A DNA stretch of 64,000 nucleotides, taken from assembly GCA_009760855.2 (NCBI GenBank), contig WPIO01000013.1, positions 4,561,001-4,625,000 of the forward strand, in the 5' to 3' direction. How positions within the stretch are numbered: the stretch's first letter is position 1; every line of letters starts with the position of its first letter. Both the position numbers and the translations under genes were made by a program. Below, piece by piece: positions 1 to 12,290 of this stretch. Source of the stretch: Cristatella mucedo. Its lineage: Eukaryota > Bryozoa > Phylactolaemata > Cristatellidae. Under the pieces are notes generated by a model that searched no databases, was not told the origin of the DNA, and worked only from the letters and a program-made list of their open reading frames with translations.

Positions 1-214
1 TTCCCGTCATTTTTGCTGTTAACACCAACATCTTCTCAAAATTGCCAAGGCTGCAGATGAAGGCGCCTATCGACACCGGAATTAAAGTTAGTGAAGTAAC
101 TGCGAGGGTCACGATACGTCACCGACGGTACGACGTAGCACCTTAGCATGACGTAATGGTACAGGTCGTGCATTTCAGCTGTATGAGCTCGTAACAGCCA
201 ATGGGTGATGCGTA

Positions 215-306
215 AGACAAAATGTCTGGCGCATGTAAAGTGCCTAGAAAGAGATTAAGTTCTCTTTGGGCGCACTCTAAAAATGTATTATTATTATTAT
301 TATTGC
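215..306 (+). mobile_element. LINE-A 3' tail fragment
   Basis: This is the 3' terminus of the LINE-A family: the hairpin block 'GTGCCTAGAAAGAGATT...GGGCGCAC' followed by an (ATT)n run. The same block ends more than 20 other copies in the window, on both strands. No coding part is left, so this is a severely 5'-truncated insertion or a relic. Confidence 0.75.
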
Positions 307-584
307 GCAAGTACGGTGTACTTATGTCGCCAGTTTGTGTGCAGGGACATTCAATGAATGCTACTAGCCACAGTTCCTACTAGCCAGTGCCCATGAGTGC
401 TTTAATGTTATCTTTATCGTGCTGGTTTTTTTAAGCCACTTGCCGAAGCACGACGCTTGTCTGGTTATAAGCCACGTGCCAAAGCATGACGTCATGACGT
501 CATGCCGAAGCATGACGCAAAACCAGACATGGTGTTTTGCGTACGCGGTGGCGAGCATGTCGCTGACCTCCGAGTTTTGATTCC

Positions 585-690
585 CTTACAGCAAGCTGTA
601 AAGCACCTAAATAGAGATACAGTTCTCTTTGGGCGGTATAAAAACAACCTATTATTATTGTTTTACTATTGTTGTTATTAAGGATTGGAT
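585..690 (+). mobile_element. Degenerate LINE-A 3' tail
   Basis: A diverged version of the LINE-A terminus, with 'AAGCACCTAAATAGAGAT', then 'TTCTCTTTGGGCGG', then interrupted ATT repeats. It lies about 300 bp after the first tail in the same orientation. Confidence 0.55.
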
Positions 691-1879
691 GCTGATGAGT
701 CGCGTGGAAGATTCCAGTGAGCAACTCCAGCCTGGCTGCCATTTCATAGAAACACAAAATTCTCATATCTACTATCATTAAAACTTAAAAAAAATGTGGA
801 CACCTTTTTTAATCCGAGCATAAGTTTTTAAATGTATTTCGAGAATTTCGGCTGACTTTTTTTGAGCGCCGCTTTCCCCAGCAGCAGCCTGCAAGGCAAC
901 CAAAGTTTCCGGACAACACCGGACTCAAGTTTCCGGTTCTATTGGGACATGCTTCTCCTTACATCCAATATGCAATGCTACAGCGATGCAGCGAGTAACC
1001 ATCGATAACCAAAGCATTCGTGCGCGACCTTGTCGCTTGCAGCGGGAGCTCAGTAGAAATAAGCATGAAAGTGCGAGGGTTTCAAAAACGCCATGCTCGG
1101 AGCTGCGGAGCAGCCGATAAGACCTCTTCGTATGACCTATGACCTCTTCGCATGGCCAAATCTGATGTGTGTACAAACCCTATTTCATTTCGCGAGCCAG
1201 AAGCTCGAAAGAGAAATTGTGAAATAGATCGATAGAGTCGAGCATCCAGCTTCAACTGCCGTGGTTTTGCTTCCATGGCGTTTTATTATATCTTTAAAAC
1301 CAGTGCCACACACACTCCATTGCCTGCTGCTACGTGAGACGCCGCGGATTTGTACGGTTCTCGTATACTGGGGCAAACTTTAGCAGAGCCCTCCACGACA
1401 AGGAAACTGCCCAACAACTCCTCTCTATGGATGGCCGAACATTCAGTAACTAATTTGGTTTTATTGCACGCAAATGCACCTGATCTCCCTACTTTTCTCT
1501 CCCGCGCTAAGGAGACATCTAGTCCTCTGTGCTCCTGTCCCAAAAAGTCCCCAAATGCAGTGCACGTAGAACTGCTCTCGCCCAGATAGTGTGAATATTA
1601 GTTTAGTGAGTATTCTCGATTTTCGCTTCCGGTGCAGTTTTTCCCTCTGAAAACAGTGGTTGTCATGCATGTTAAGTGTTTCTCATCCAATCTCTCTCTC
1701 TGTTATTCTCACCCAGGATACTTCGACGAGTGCTGCAAAGCAACTGTGCGATTAAACGAATTCCCCATATCTTGACAGAAAGTTCGAATCGAAATTTATA
1801 GGAAAAGCTCCCTAGAAACTCTCTGCTCTGCTTTGGCTTTCGATGACCTTTGGAACACGCTTTATCAGGGTAGGACATC
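691..1879. other. Unassigned stretch
   Basis: No recognisable gene or repeat. All frames are short and do not look like known proteins. The 1350-1590 region is open in several frames at once, as expected by chance. Confidence 0.4.
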
Positions 1880-2231
1880 TGTGCTGGGTCCCTTCAATCA
1901 ATCAGCAGCATTTCATTCTCCGAGAGATCCTTCTGGAACACTTCTCCGTGCGCCTAGGTTTGAATGGCACAGTGAAGCCGCAGGTGAGGTGCTACCTCCA
2001 CGAGATATTTCCGAGTGCTGATAAAAATGGCAGTCGATCGCCTAGGGGACTATACTTAAAGCATGAACTACCTCAGGGTTCGCTCTTCGGTACCCTTCTT
2101 TTCAATATCTATAGTCAACCTCTACCAAATGACGTCGACAAACGCAATAGTGGCTGTCATTTCTCTGCCGATGGCAACCAGTTCTACCTATCCTCCTCTT
2201 TGCGTCTCGAACCGCTCAGCACGCTCCCCAT
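1880..2231 (+). pseudogene. LINE reverse transcriptase fragment (old copy)
   Basis: The frame from about 1843 reads 'LPQGSLFGTLLFNIYSQPL' and then 'CHFSADGNQFYL'. These match the RT block normally reading GVPQGSVLGPLLF and the catalytic FYADDTQLYL block of L2/CR1-group LINEs. The YADD box has decayed to SADG, so it cannot be active. It ends where the endonuclease of the next element begins, so it is a separate older copy abutted or interrupted by the 2232-5385 element. Only the palm region remains. Confidence 0.65.
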
Positions 2232-2249
2232 ATGGATCAGTGTAAATCT

Positions 2250-2930
2250 CGCCAACTTAGTGGTCATCAGTGGTCATCAGTTGCAACTTCTTCGGCCAGA
2301 CTTACCGCTTGCCTTTGGAATCCTAGCTCACTGTGCAATAAACCTCTGGTAATAAGCGACCTTATTTCTGAAAATGGTATCGACCTGCTCGCCCTACCTG
2401 GAGCTTGGCTAAAAGTCGATAAACTGCCCTATGATAATTAAAGAAGCGACCCCATCAGGTTTCTCGTTCTTTCACACCCCTAGATCAATCAAAACTGGAG
2501 GTGAATTTGCTGTTATCGTGTGCTCGAAATTCAACTTCAAGCTATTTGCAGTACCCTCGAAGCAATCGTTTGAATCAATTGTCTTGGTCTCATGCGAAAA
2601 CAAGGTACCGATAGTGGCAGTAGTCTATCGCCCACCAGGTATCAAATCCTCCTTTATCTCAAATTTCTCCGATCTCATTTCGATTCTGTGTTCAAGAAAT
2701 CGATCCTTCCTCGTTATGGGGGATTTCAATGTTCACTTTGATAACTTATCTGTCGCTTTCAGCATCGAACTTCGTGCATTGACTGACTCATTGTCTCTTG
2801 TGGCTCATGTGCATGGCCCTACTCACATCAAGGGTCTTACACTCAACCAGATTTTCTCATATAACTGCACTTTGTCATCACCAATTATTACCAAATCCTG
2901 CTGATCTGACCACATGCAGATCTCATTCAA
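2250..2930 (+). pseudogene. LINE-A endonuclease domain (APE type)
   Basis: Two overlapping frames give an N-terminal stretch with 'LWNPSSLCNKPLVISDLI' and then 157 residues with 'VAVVYRPPG', 'FLVMGDFNVH' and 'HVHGPTHIKGLTLNQIF'. These are the standard blocks of the exonuclease-endonuclease-phosphatase fold that nicks target DNA. The final catalytic motif 'SDH' lies just past a TGA at 2902-2904, so the frame is interrupted immediately before its last active-site block. A frameshift also separates the first 70 residues from the rest. Confidence 0.8.
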
Positions 2931-3339
2931 TCTACAGTGTGTGCCTACCTCCTACTCTAAAATAACCTATGAATCGCGAAACCTCAAGACACTTGACATT
3001 GATGCTGTCCGTGCGAGAATATCTGCTTCACCTCTGCTGCTCAGTCCTTCCTCCGATCTGTCATAATTGGTAGATAACTACAACACGACAATATCTGACA
3101 CGCTCGAAGAGTTAGCACCTCTGACAAAGCGCACTGTGTGCCTCGCCCAGACGTCCATGGTTTATTACAGACATTAAACTAGCCAGGTCTACTAATCGAA
3201 AGCTTGAAAAAGCATACAAAAGATCTGGACTGACTGTCCAACGACAGGCATATAAAGACTGCTGTAGGTCGTACCAATCAATCCTAGCGAAGGCCAAGTC
3301 CTAGCTTCTGTAGAAACTTTGTTGAATCCCAGAAGCACA

Positions 3340-4540
3340 TTCTAAAAATGCTGATGTCGCCGAAAAACCATCTCCTCAACCGCTCCCAGATAAGCTCCTT
3401 ACCTGATGATTCTTCTGGTTATCTAGCCGATCGCTTCTCTCGATTCTTTGTGCAGAAGACTGATAAGATCAGCGAACCCAGCCCTGCGATGGCAATATCC
3501 CCACTACAATGTTGTTCCCCAATTCCTGACTGCACCTCAATGTCTACATTTAAGCAGCTCAGTAGTAATCTAGTCCTGAAGTTCGTATCACATTCAAAGA
3601 AGAAGACAACAAGTCCTCTGGATCCAATTCCCGCTGTCTTTCCCCCTACGTTGCATTGATCTGCTGCTGCCATGAATAATTAACATCATTAATATGTCAT
3701 TAGCCTCAGGTCATGTCCCAGCACTTTTCAAAAAAGCTGTAGTCAGGCTTCTCCTCAAGAAAGCAACACTAGACCAAGAGAACTTGAGAAACTACCGCCC
3801 GAACTCTCTTCTACCGTTCCTATCAAAGACACTGGAACGGGTCGCGGTGGACCAGCTGAACACATGTATCGAAACTGCACACCTATCTAGTAAGTTCCAG
3901 TCTGGCTTTAGAGCTAATCAGTCTACAGAGTCAGGATTGCTTAGGGTATACAACGGCCTACTTAAGAATGAATGAGAAGAATGCAGACATGTGTAGAGTG
4001 TCTCTTCTGGTTTTGCTCGATCTTTCGGCAGCTTCTGATACTATCGATTACAAAATTATTGTAGAGCACCTCTCATCTTGCTTGGGCATCACTGGCACTG
4101 CTCTGCAGTGGTTCAGGTCCTATCTCAGTGGGAGACTCCAGAGTATTGACGTGAATGGACAAAGATCATCTGAAGTACCTCTGAAATATGGAGTACCTCA
4201 GGGCTCTGTGCTGGGTCAGGTTCTTTTCACGGTTTATACTTTCCTTCTTGCTGGTGGGATTGCCAAGCACAATCTAGGCTTTACCTTCTATGCGGACGAC
4301 ACTCAGTTGTGCCTTTGCTTAGATCCCTCCCAGCCTTCGAGCACCTCAAATTCTCTAAACTCACTTGCTGCATGTATTGATGACATCCTCACATGGATGG
4401 CAGCCAATTTTCTAAAACTAAACGATGAAAAAACTAACTTAGTAGCTATGGGCAAACCAAGTGTGATTCCGAAATTGAAAAGGCCGACGCTCAAATTGGC
4501 TCTGCCAGCTTATCTCCTGTTGAATCAGCTTGGAATCTAG
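3340..4540 (+). pseudogene. LINE-A reverse transcriptase domain
   Basis: Three frames in succession carry the domain: 3348-3659 (linker and thumb-proximal part), 3694-3975 ('[20 protein letters not shown]', then '[13 protein letters not shown]') and 3968-4540 ('LLVLLDLSAASDTID', 'YGVPQGSVLG', 'FYADDTQLCL'). The catalytic YADD is intact but the first catalytic block reads ASDTID where FDTID is usual. The frame changes near 3660-3694 and 3968 inactivate it. Confidence 0.85.
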
Positions 4541-4544
4541 GTGT

Positions 4545-5145
4545 CATGTTTCAAAGTGACCTCTCGTCAGACGACCACATCAGCTCCACAGTCAAATCTG
4601 CCTACTTTCAGCTAAATAACAGTGCTAAACTTCGGGCTTGTTTAGATAAGGATACCATGTCTACGTTAGTCCATGCATTTATGACATCCCGACTTGACTT
4701 CTGTAACTCGCTGCTTTAAGGCCTGTCGGCATGTGCAATCAGGAGATTACAGCTTGTGCTAAACTCTGCAGCTAGGCTTGTCTGTCGTGAACGGCGCAGT
4801 TGCCATATCACACCACTTCTCGCCGACCTGCACTGGCTACCAGGCAAGTAACGGATCGACTTCAAGATTTTGTCGCTCACTTTTAGGTCACTTCATTCTT
4901 TGGCTCCAGCCTATCTCTCAGACCTACTCCCCCCGGGCCAAGCAGGTTACCACCCGCTTTTCGGAATCCAACAAATACTTCGTACAAACCTCAAATCCTT
5001 TGGAGACTGTGCAATTAGTGCGTATGCTCCCAAAGCCTGGAACTCCCTCCCGACTTGCGTCAGAACATCCCCTGACTTGACCAAATTTAAAAAGAACTTA
5101 AAAACACACCTATTTAGGACAGAAGTTAGTGGGTCCCTGTGTATC
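4545..5145 (+). pseudogene. LINE-A ORF2 C-terminal region
   Basis: Around 4740-4860 one frame corresponds to 'ARLVCRERRSCHI' in better copies. The frame 4870-5265 then gives 'FRSLHSLAPAYLSDLLPP', 'AYAPKAWNSLPTCVRTSP' and 'FKKNLKTHLFRT'. This C-terminal block recurs in at least seven other copies in the window. Its function in this group is poorly defined. It is shifted relative to the RT frame. Confidence 0.8.
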
Positions 5146-5576
5146 GTCTTTCATGTGCTGGTGCGGACCGACACTGTGCAAGCTGCCACTAACCTCATTT
5201 GCATGCTGACCCTGTGCATGTCACCCCTAACCATGTTATCCATGTTGTTTGCTTATCAAGCATGATATTACTCACCATTTAATTGCATTTCCCTTTGCCG
5301 CAAATGTTAAGCGCCTAGAGAGAGATTGAGTTCTCTGAGGGCGCTTTATCAAGTGCATTATTATTATTATCATTACCCTTTTAACCTTGCTCGCCATCCA
5401 ACTCACTTATTTTCTTTGAAGCTCGCATCTGTGACTTTCGCACTTAAATGGCCACTAACTGCCGAGAAGATAAGTGACGATAAGACCAGACCAATAGTTA
5501 AGTGGAAACGCAGTTGGAAAGATGGAAGCTGGAAAGTTGAAAGAACCGACCCACGAGGTAAATCGAGCTCTCCAGG

Positions 5577-6312
5577 ATGACGTCTGCTAGCAATCTGGGC
5601 GTGCGGATACAGAACGACTTGTCACTGGATGAGCATATTTCCTCCAGGGTCATTTTGACACACTTTCATCTAAGAACTATGGCAAAAATTTATCAGGGTC
5701 TGTTCGTATTAGAGTACGAAAGCCAAACTAGTTTAAGCGTTATTAAAGGCACGTTTAGATTATTACAGCAATTCCCGTTGATTCAAGACTCCCGACCATG
5801 CCCTCAATGGACAGCAGTCGGTGCAAAACGCAGCAGGTCATTTCGTCTTGTCTGAAGTCAACGGCTCGGCTGCCACAGCACACCACCTCTGTCTGAGGTT
5901 AGTCAGCTCCTTATCAAGCATCGTGCCGATTTCGAAAGCCCCTGTCAGGCTAACCGATATCGTAGCTCTTTTGCACCAGCATACGTATCCTATCACGTGA
6001 CGATCCCCCCCGATCGTCACGTGCTCCAGTCTCGCCACCCGCTTTTCATCGTCTAGTTGTCTTCCAGATCCTCGCGCTAAATTGAAATCTTTTGATAACC
6101 AGGCCCTTCTGACTAGCACTCACTACCTCGACTGCTCTCCTGACTCTGCTATGATTCCCACTTTCTCTTTGTTTCGTGAGACGAAGTCTGTTGGCTACCG
6201 AATGCGTACCGAAAGCCGCTCAGGCTGAGAGTGCGCTATACAAGACTCTCCTGCGTAACGCCCACATGGTCTTTGTGACTTTGTGGAGTTACAGACGGAG
6301 ATACATTTTTCA
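5577..6312 (+). mobile_element. LINE-B 3' fragment
   Basis: The reading frame at 5577 contains 'NLGVRIQNDLSLDEHISS', matching the block after RT ('ARNLGVVFDSCLNF') in the better LINE-B copy at 47.5-48.5 kb. The 3' end carries the LINE-B tail: 'GTCTGTTGGCTACCGAATGC', 'GTGCGCTATACAAGACTCTC' and 'GTTACAGACGGAGATACAT'. The middle is heavily decayed. Confidence 0.7.
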
Positions 6313-6789
6313 TATTCAACGACAGTGAGGAAATCGTTTTAACCTGCCATAACCTTGCACTATTTTAATCTCATTTTATGAAGCCTAAGTTCCGTCCAGC
6401 TTAGCCTTTGCCATTGCCAAGTTGTCTGTCTTGTTTTGGTCCTGCGTGCTTTGCATTCTTACCTGTGTGTGATTTAGTGCATTTTACTAGCCAAAGGTCC
6501 TATGAACCGTGACTCGGAGTGTGTTCTTGTTCGCTTTAGGGTTCTGGCCTGAGCCTGAGATACTGGTTCACTTTTGCATGCTTATCTGAGCATGGTAACA
6601 TGTAGATCACTAATCCTTGGTCATAGACTGTCGTGCAAACTGTAGTGCCAGAATAGATATTTAATAATTCTTAGGCACAATGCAACCGACAAACTATTAT
6701 CATTCTTAGCATTATTACTATTATTGGTAATTCGAAGATGTTAGTGCAGACAGTACTCTGCATCATGGAGAAACATAACCAAAGCAATG
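6313..6789. other. Unassigned stretch
   Basis: No gene or repeat is recognised between the LINE-B tail and the foldback element. Confidence 0.4.
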
Positions 6790-7825
6790 ATGATGCAGTG
6801 AAGAATCTGCTACAAGTCAGGGGAAGGCGGACTGACAGTGCAGATAATCTGACACCTCATCAGCCACGAGATGCCGATAATCCACAGTAAAACTGGGATA
6901 AAGAGAAGAATTTTGTACTAGGCACCAATGACGTCACAATGGAGGCGGTAATGACAGTAATGCCTCGGTAACGGTAATCAGATTGGTGTTGGTGAGATCA
7001 CGTATGCTGTCAGCGTCAGCCAATCTCTTCACTACTGCCAGTAGTGACGTAGTGGGTGCCTGCTCTCTTGCTGGCACATTTCTGCTAGCGAAAAATTTGC
7101 AATTCGCTGTGCGAAAACGAAGAGCGGCAGTAAATAGTGGATACGTAGTTTGTAACTGAGCTCGTCTTATAACGCGTCCATATGCTATGTTTAGCTACCT
7201 CATACGTCTCCCAACTCGGTTGGTCGCTAGCTCACTGCTATTTGCATTAAGAACTACGTATAAAGTCCGATGATTAAAGTACGGGCATGAGAGAGTTTGG
7301 GTTCCAATTAATTTTTAAGTATAACGGAATGCAACGTCATGGAGGGTCTTTATGCAAATAGCAGTGAGCTAGCGACCAACCGAGTTGGGAGACGAATGAG
7401 GTAGCTAAACACAACATATGGACGCGTTATAAGAAGTGCTCAGTTACAAACTACTTATCTATTACTTACTGCCGCTCTTCGTTTTCGCACAGCGAATTGC
7501 AAATTTGTCGCTTGCAGAAATGTGCCAGCAAGAGAGCAGGCACCCACTACGTCATTACTGTCACGGTAAGGCGATTGCCTGACGCTGTAGGCATATGAGT
7601 TATCACCAACACAAATCAGATTACCGTTTCCGAGGTATTGCGATCAATCCCGCCTCCATTTTGAAGTCATTAGTGCCTAGAAAAAGCACTCTTCTCATCT
7701 CATTGCCAATTAATACTGCGGATTATCGTCATTAATGTTTGCCGCTGTGGTGTCAGATTATCTGCCCTGTCAGTCCGTCTTTCCTTGATTTGTACAAGAT
7801 TCATCACTGCTTGCATAAGCAACGC
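6790..7825. mobile_element. Large foldback (inverted-repeat) element
   Basis: Two long arms (about 6790-7246 and 7352-7825) are imperfect reverse complements around a spacer of about 105 bp. Matching blocks include 'GCTAGCTCACTGCTATTTGC' (7226) with its complement at 7353, and 'CAGGCACCCACTACGTCA' on the right with its partner near 7045. The right arm also repeats 'CAGATTATCTGCC' against 'GCAGATAATCTGAC' on the left. No open frame of note lies inside. The structure fits a non-autonomous foldback-type DNA transposon or large MITE. The exact ends and target duplication could not be fixed by eye. Confidence 0.8.
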
Positions 7826-7949
7826 TTAGTGTGTTTTCCGTGTTGTACAAAACTGCAGGCACTTGTTTCTTCGAATTACCAATAACGATTATAATATTAA
7901 TAATATTAACAGCAATAATGGGTCAATTGTACGGCGCTTGTGTTACTTT

Positions 7950-8590
<641 letters not shown>

Positions 8591-8594
8591 TATT

Positions 8595-8662
8595 ACATAT
8601 ATATTTATTTATATTTATATTATAATGTATATATATATGTATATATATATATATATATATCT
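8595..8662. repeat. (TA)n microsatellite
   Basis: A run of TA/TATATT dinucleotides immediately follows the polypyrimidine tract. Confidence 0.9.
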
Positions 8663-10244
8663 TCAATGTTTCATCTCTTTCCACTGTTTTATTTGAGAAT
8701 GATTTTCAGAAGAGTTAAGACTAGCAAAAATGGAACCCACCGAAGTACTTCCAAAGGCCAGTCCAAGCTGCTATGGCTGCTCACACGTGCGTTAAGAATA
8801 AATGACGGCCGCCAGTGCGGGTGGGCCATGCCAGTGTCTCCGATTGGCGGATTGTCACTAAACGCTGGCGGCTAATCCGATTCCGTTTTCGCCCGAGATC
8901 TGTTGCTCCCAGCAATGTCTTATTGGCGGTAGGGATTATGCTACCTTAATGATCCCGTAAAGCCCAGAAATAGCTGGCACTTTCCTGCCCCTGTCAGTAC
9001 ACAGTCGGCTCAGTCAATTCAGCCCGCCTATCCGGATCCTGGAAAATCGTCGTCCTGGGTCGTCCGCATTGGTTCCCATGACTCGCGTCCTGACTGCATC
9101 GGCACGACCTCAAGTCGTCTCTCAGGTGCATTGCGAACAATGCCCTGGAGCTGACACACGACTGTGTCAGCCTCTACATTCTGCTTACTGCCAAAACGCT
9201 CGTTAGCATTTAATCGGAGCCCAAATCCAGAGCGGCGGCCGCAGCTGCTGTACGATGTCGAGTTCTTCGAATGCCGATTAGAGAGCGTGGCTGCTCGAAC
9301 ATTAAGCGAAGTGGCTAAAGTAATGTATGCTCGAGTGTCTCTCTACATTGGCCTTGTGCTGAAGACGTTTAGCGGTTGACTGCGAATGTCAGCAGTGCAT
9401 GCTGCAAGAGAGCTGAGAGATTGCGATTCGATCAACGGGAGGATGCAGTTTAAGTTCAGTTAAGCGTCATCTGTGTAAAAAATTGAGTCTACATTTTTAG
9501 GGCAATTGATTGCGTCAAAAATAGGCAAATAATAAATTTTGAAAATAAGTGGACCTAAAACAGATCGCTGACATACCAATTATTTTACAAGCTCATTCAG
9601 TGACTGAGTGATCGCTGGCCATTTATATTCACTCTCTGAAATCTACTACTGAGATCCAAAGCCAAGTGATTGCAACAGTGTCCATGATGCCTAGGCGAAA
9701 TGACAGACGCTCAAGAAAGGTTTAGTGTTCAATTGTATCACAAGCTGCCAATAGATAGAGACGACGAGCAGATTATAGTAGAACAGTATAGGCCATAGGA
9801 GAACAACCACTGACACTACCAAAATCATAAATCCAGAGAAAGTCGGTGTGCTTCGCGACATTGCTGACTCTTTGAGTTATTTACTCTAAAACTAGACCAA
9901 ATTTATCTGTTAAGTTTGAAGTTCTGTTAAGAGTTAGCCGGTTTGTCACTACTCGCTCGACACTTTTGAAAGAAACTGCAATTGATGTGGCTGGGCAGGA
10001 GTTCGTGAAGTTTTCCTGTTCTTTCATCAGTTTCCCGATCAATGAGTGGTTCGAGAAGAGCCTCCGTGAAACCTTAGGCTAGGACTAAACCTGAGGCTAG
10101 TACCATACTTTAGGCTAGGACTAAACCTGAGGCTAGGACTAAACCTTAGGCTTTGGACGAATGTGCCATACTATTGATTCATGAGGGAAGAGGTAAAGCA
10201 AGACATTTCTCGGAAATAGAATGGTTGCCAATGGCGCTAGTGGG
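8663..10244. other. Unassigned stretch
   Basis: About 1.6 kb of mid-GC sequence without a recognisable gene. The best open frame (9164-9379) has no family features. A short tandem repeat lies at its right end. Confidence 0.4.
10078..10160. repeat. Short tandem repeat, about 18 bp unit
   Basis: The unit 'AGGCTAGGACTAAACCTG' and variants occur about four times. Confidence 0.75.
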
Positions 10245-10415
10245 TCAATAATAATAATAATGCACTTGATAAAGCGCCCTCAGAGAACTCAATTTCTCTC
10301 TAGGCGCTTTACATTTACTGCAATGAAAATGCAATTGAATGGTTAGTAATATCATGCTTGATAAACAAACAAAATGAATAACATGGTTAGGGGTGACATG
10401 CACAGGCAATAGTCT
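10245..10415 (-). mobile_element. LINE-A 3' tail (minus)
   Basis: Read on the plus strand it begins with (ATA)n, then 'AAAGCGCCCTCAGAGAACTC' and 'CTAGGCGCTTTAC', then the 3' UTR block ending near 'GGTTAGGGGTGACATGCAC'. It is the complement of the LINE-A end at 5140-5385. Confidence 0.85.
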
Positions 10416-12290
10416 TCTTATGCTGCCAGATCAACTTCTGTGATTGAGTGCAGCACCACAGGAAGTGAAGCCTCGAAGTGGAAGGTGAGCTATTTTAACG
10501 ATGGGAGATTTGAGAATTATAAATGGAAATATGCTAACTTAGAGAATAACTCTCAGCTCTTGTCTATTTTGAATGCAAATCTGTTCGAAAAAGGATCTTC
10601 GCGATCAACACCAGGATCCCTGGGAAGAGTGCCGACACGAGTGCAACACGTTAAAAAAATAAAAGGGTCGTCGTCCGCATTTTGCTCTCTATCAGTCGTT
10701 GATTTCGCTATGTTGGAATTGAAGGTAAACTTGGCCTTAGCTATGATGAATCGGTACGACTTAAAATAGTTCTCGTCGATTGTCAGGCAATGGACGCTCT
10801 TTGTCTTGCCATTGGTGTGCTTCTTACAAGCCTATGATTGACATTCCTAACTGGTTCAGCATCGGCAGCAAACCACAGGCTATCTGTATGAGGACGTACA
10901 GTTTTCAGATCAGCCAACTAGTCCAGAACACCGGTAAGCGAGCTGTTAAAGTATTCTACCAGTATGGGCAGGTCAGACGGAGGATTGAGTTCAGGTGATA
11001 ATGCAGGCATGATTTTCAAGAAGCCACTATGTCTAGGATATCGGGGTTTCCTGATTGGCGTGGAATTTTTGAAACCAAAGTGGAAAAGCACTACAGAGTG
11101 AAAGATATCAATCAGCATGCTGTCAGATGTGCAAAAATGTTGTACCATTAGAAGTTGACAATGTACAGCCTCTAGAGGCCATCTGAATGAGAGCGAGACC
11201 GCTTATAAGTCACATAAGCCACAAGATAAAATGAATTAGCGAAGTTTTTTATATATGAGATTAATAATATTAGCAATATTGTTATATGTAATAATTCTAA
11301 TAATAACAAGTTAATAATTATGATGGTATTAACACCCGTGATATTCAGATTAATTTCAAAATACTATAGTACAAGAAAAGAACGATTTATTGGGCCTGAT
11401 ATCGAAAGAACTAAATCTGAGCTAGCTGAAATACTGTGATTTTTTATGTGAGGACGGGAGATTGTTGTAACCATTGGGAGCTTTCAAAGTACGAAGGGAC
11501 TGCTGCAAATTATTTAATAATGAATGATAAATGACAACTGCTACTCTGATAGAGTCTTTAATGGCCCCGGGCTACGGAAGAAACGAGAAGTGTGTAGGAG
11601 TGACTCAGCTATTGTCGGACACCGTTAACCAGGACTCAGATGCGGCACCCACGTCAAGACCTTCATCAAGAATGTACTTACTGTGTGCTTGCGATCCTTT
11701 AGCAGTCACGCCGTCTTTTCTCTGGGAGTGGTATTGAGGGCAGAGAAGTGGAATATTCTTTTCCCTTTTTACAAGGCGTCGATCAAGAGTTAGCCTAGAT
11801 CAACGATCTACGACCTTGATCAATGACCTTGATCAACGACCTTGATCAGTGATCCTTAAGCTACTTGTTCGTGCCTTCGGTGGCTACGTCACCACTACCA
11901 CGCTAGAAGCTGGCCTTCTATTGGTACGTACCTGATATTGGTATAGGCTAGTTCCATTGACTTTTGACCTTTAACGCTGGCCGCAAAGTGAGTGACTGGC
12001 GAAAAGCAGGCGGAGGGGGCTTGAAGGAAAGGCCTACTCAGTCATAAGCTAACAGCTCTGTCCGGCAGCTTTCGAGCGCTATTTTAAAGAATGAGAGCTG
12101 AGTTGCCTGTGGACTTGCTTAGCCGAGTCATAGTAGTTCCGTCACGGAAGACAACGCTGCGCCATCTTGCCGTGTGACGGAAGTGCGCCATCTTGTCTCG
12201 TAGCGGACTGAAGGACGGACTTTCTCGCTTTAAAATAAGGAATTAAAACGACTCAGCATCGTGGTCAGATTCTACAAGACGCCGTAGTAT
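10416..12290. other. Unassigned stretch
   Basis: No gene recognised. The frame 10440-10769 (109 codons) is the longest and has an ordinary amino-acid mix but matches nothing familiar. 11220-11400 is AT-rich. A short tandem repeat lies at about 11.8 kb. Confidence 0.35.
11790..11865. repeat. Short tandem repeat (CCTTGATCAA)
   Basis: 'GACCTTGATCAACGACC' and close variants are repeated three to four times in a row. Confidence 0.7.

Larger units (their letters stand above)
2232..5385 (+). mobile_element. LINE-A, near full-length ORF2, degenerate
   Basis: This is the longest LINE-A copy in the window. In order it carries an apurinic-type endonuclease, a reverse transcriptase, the conserved C-terminal region ending 'APKAWNSLPTCVRTSPDL', and a 3' UTR ending in the family hairpin and (ATT)n at about 5300-5385. 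The domain order and the RT motifs 'YGVPQGSVLG' and 'FYADDTQL' place it in the L2/CR1 group of non-LTR retrotransposons. At least three frameshifts and several stops break it, so it is dead. The family replicates by target-primed reverse transcription. The 5' UTR and any ORF1 are missing or unrecognised. Confidence 0.85.
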
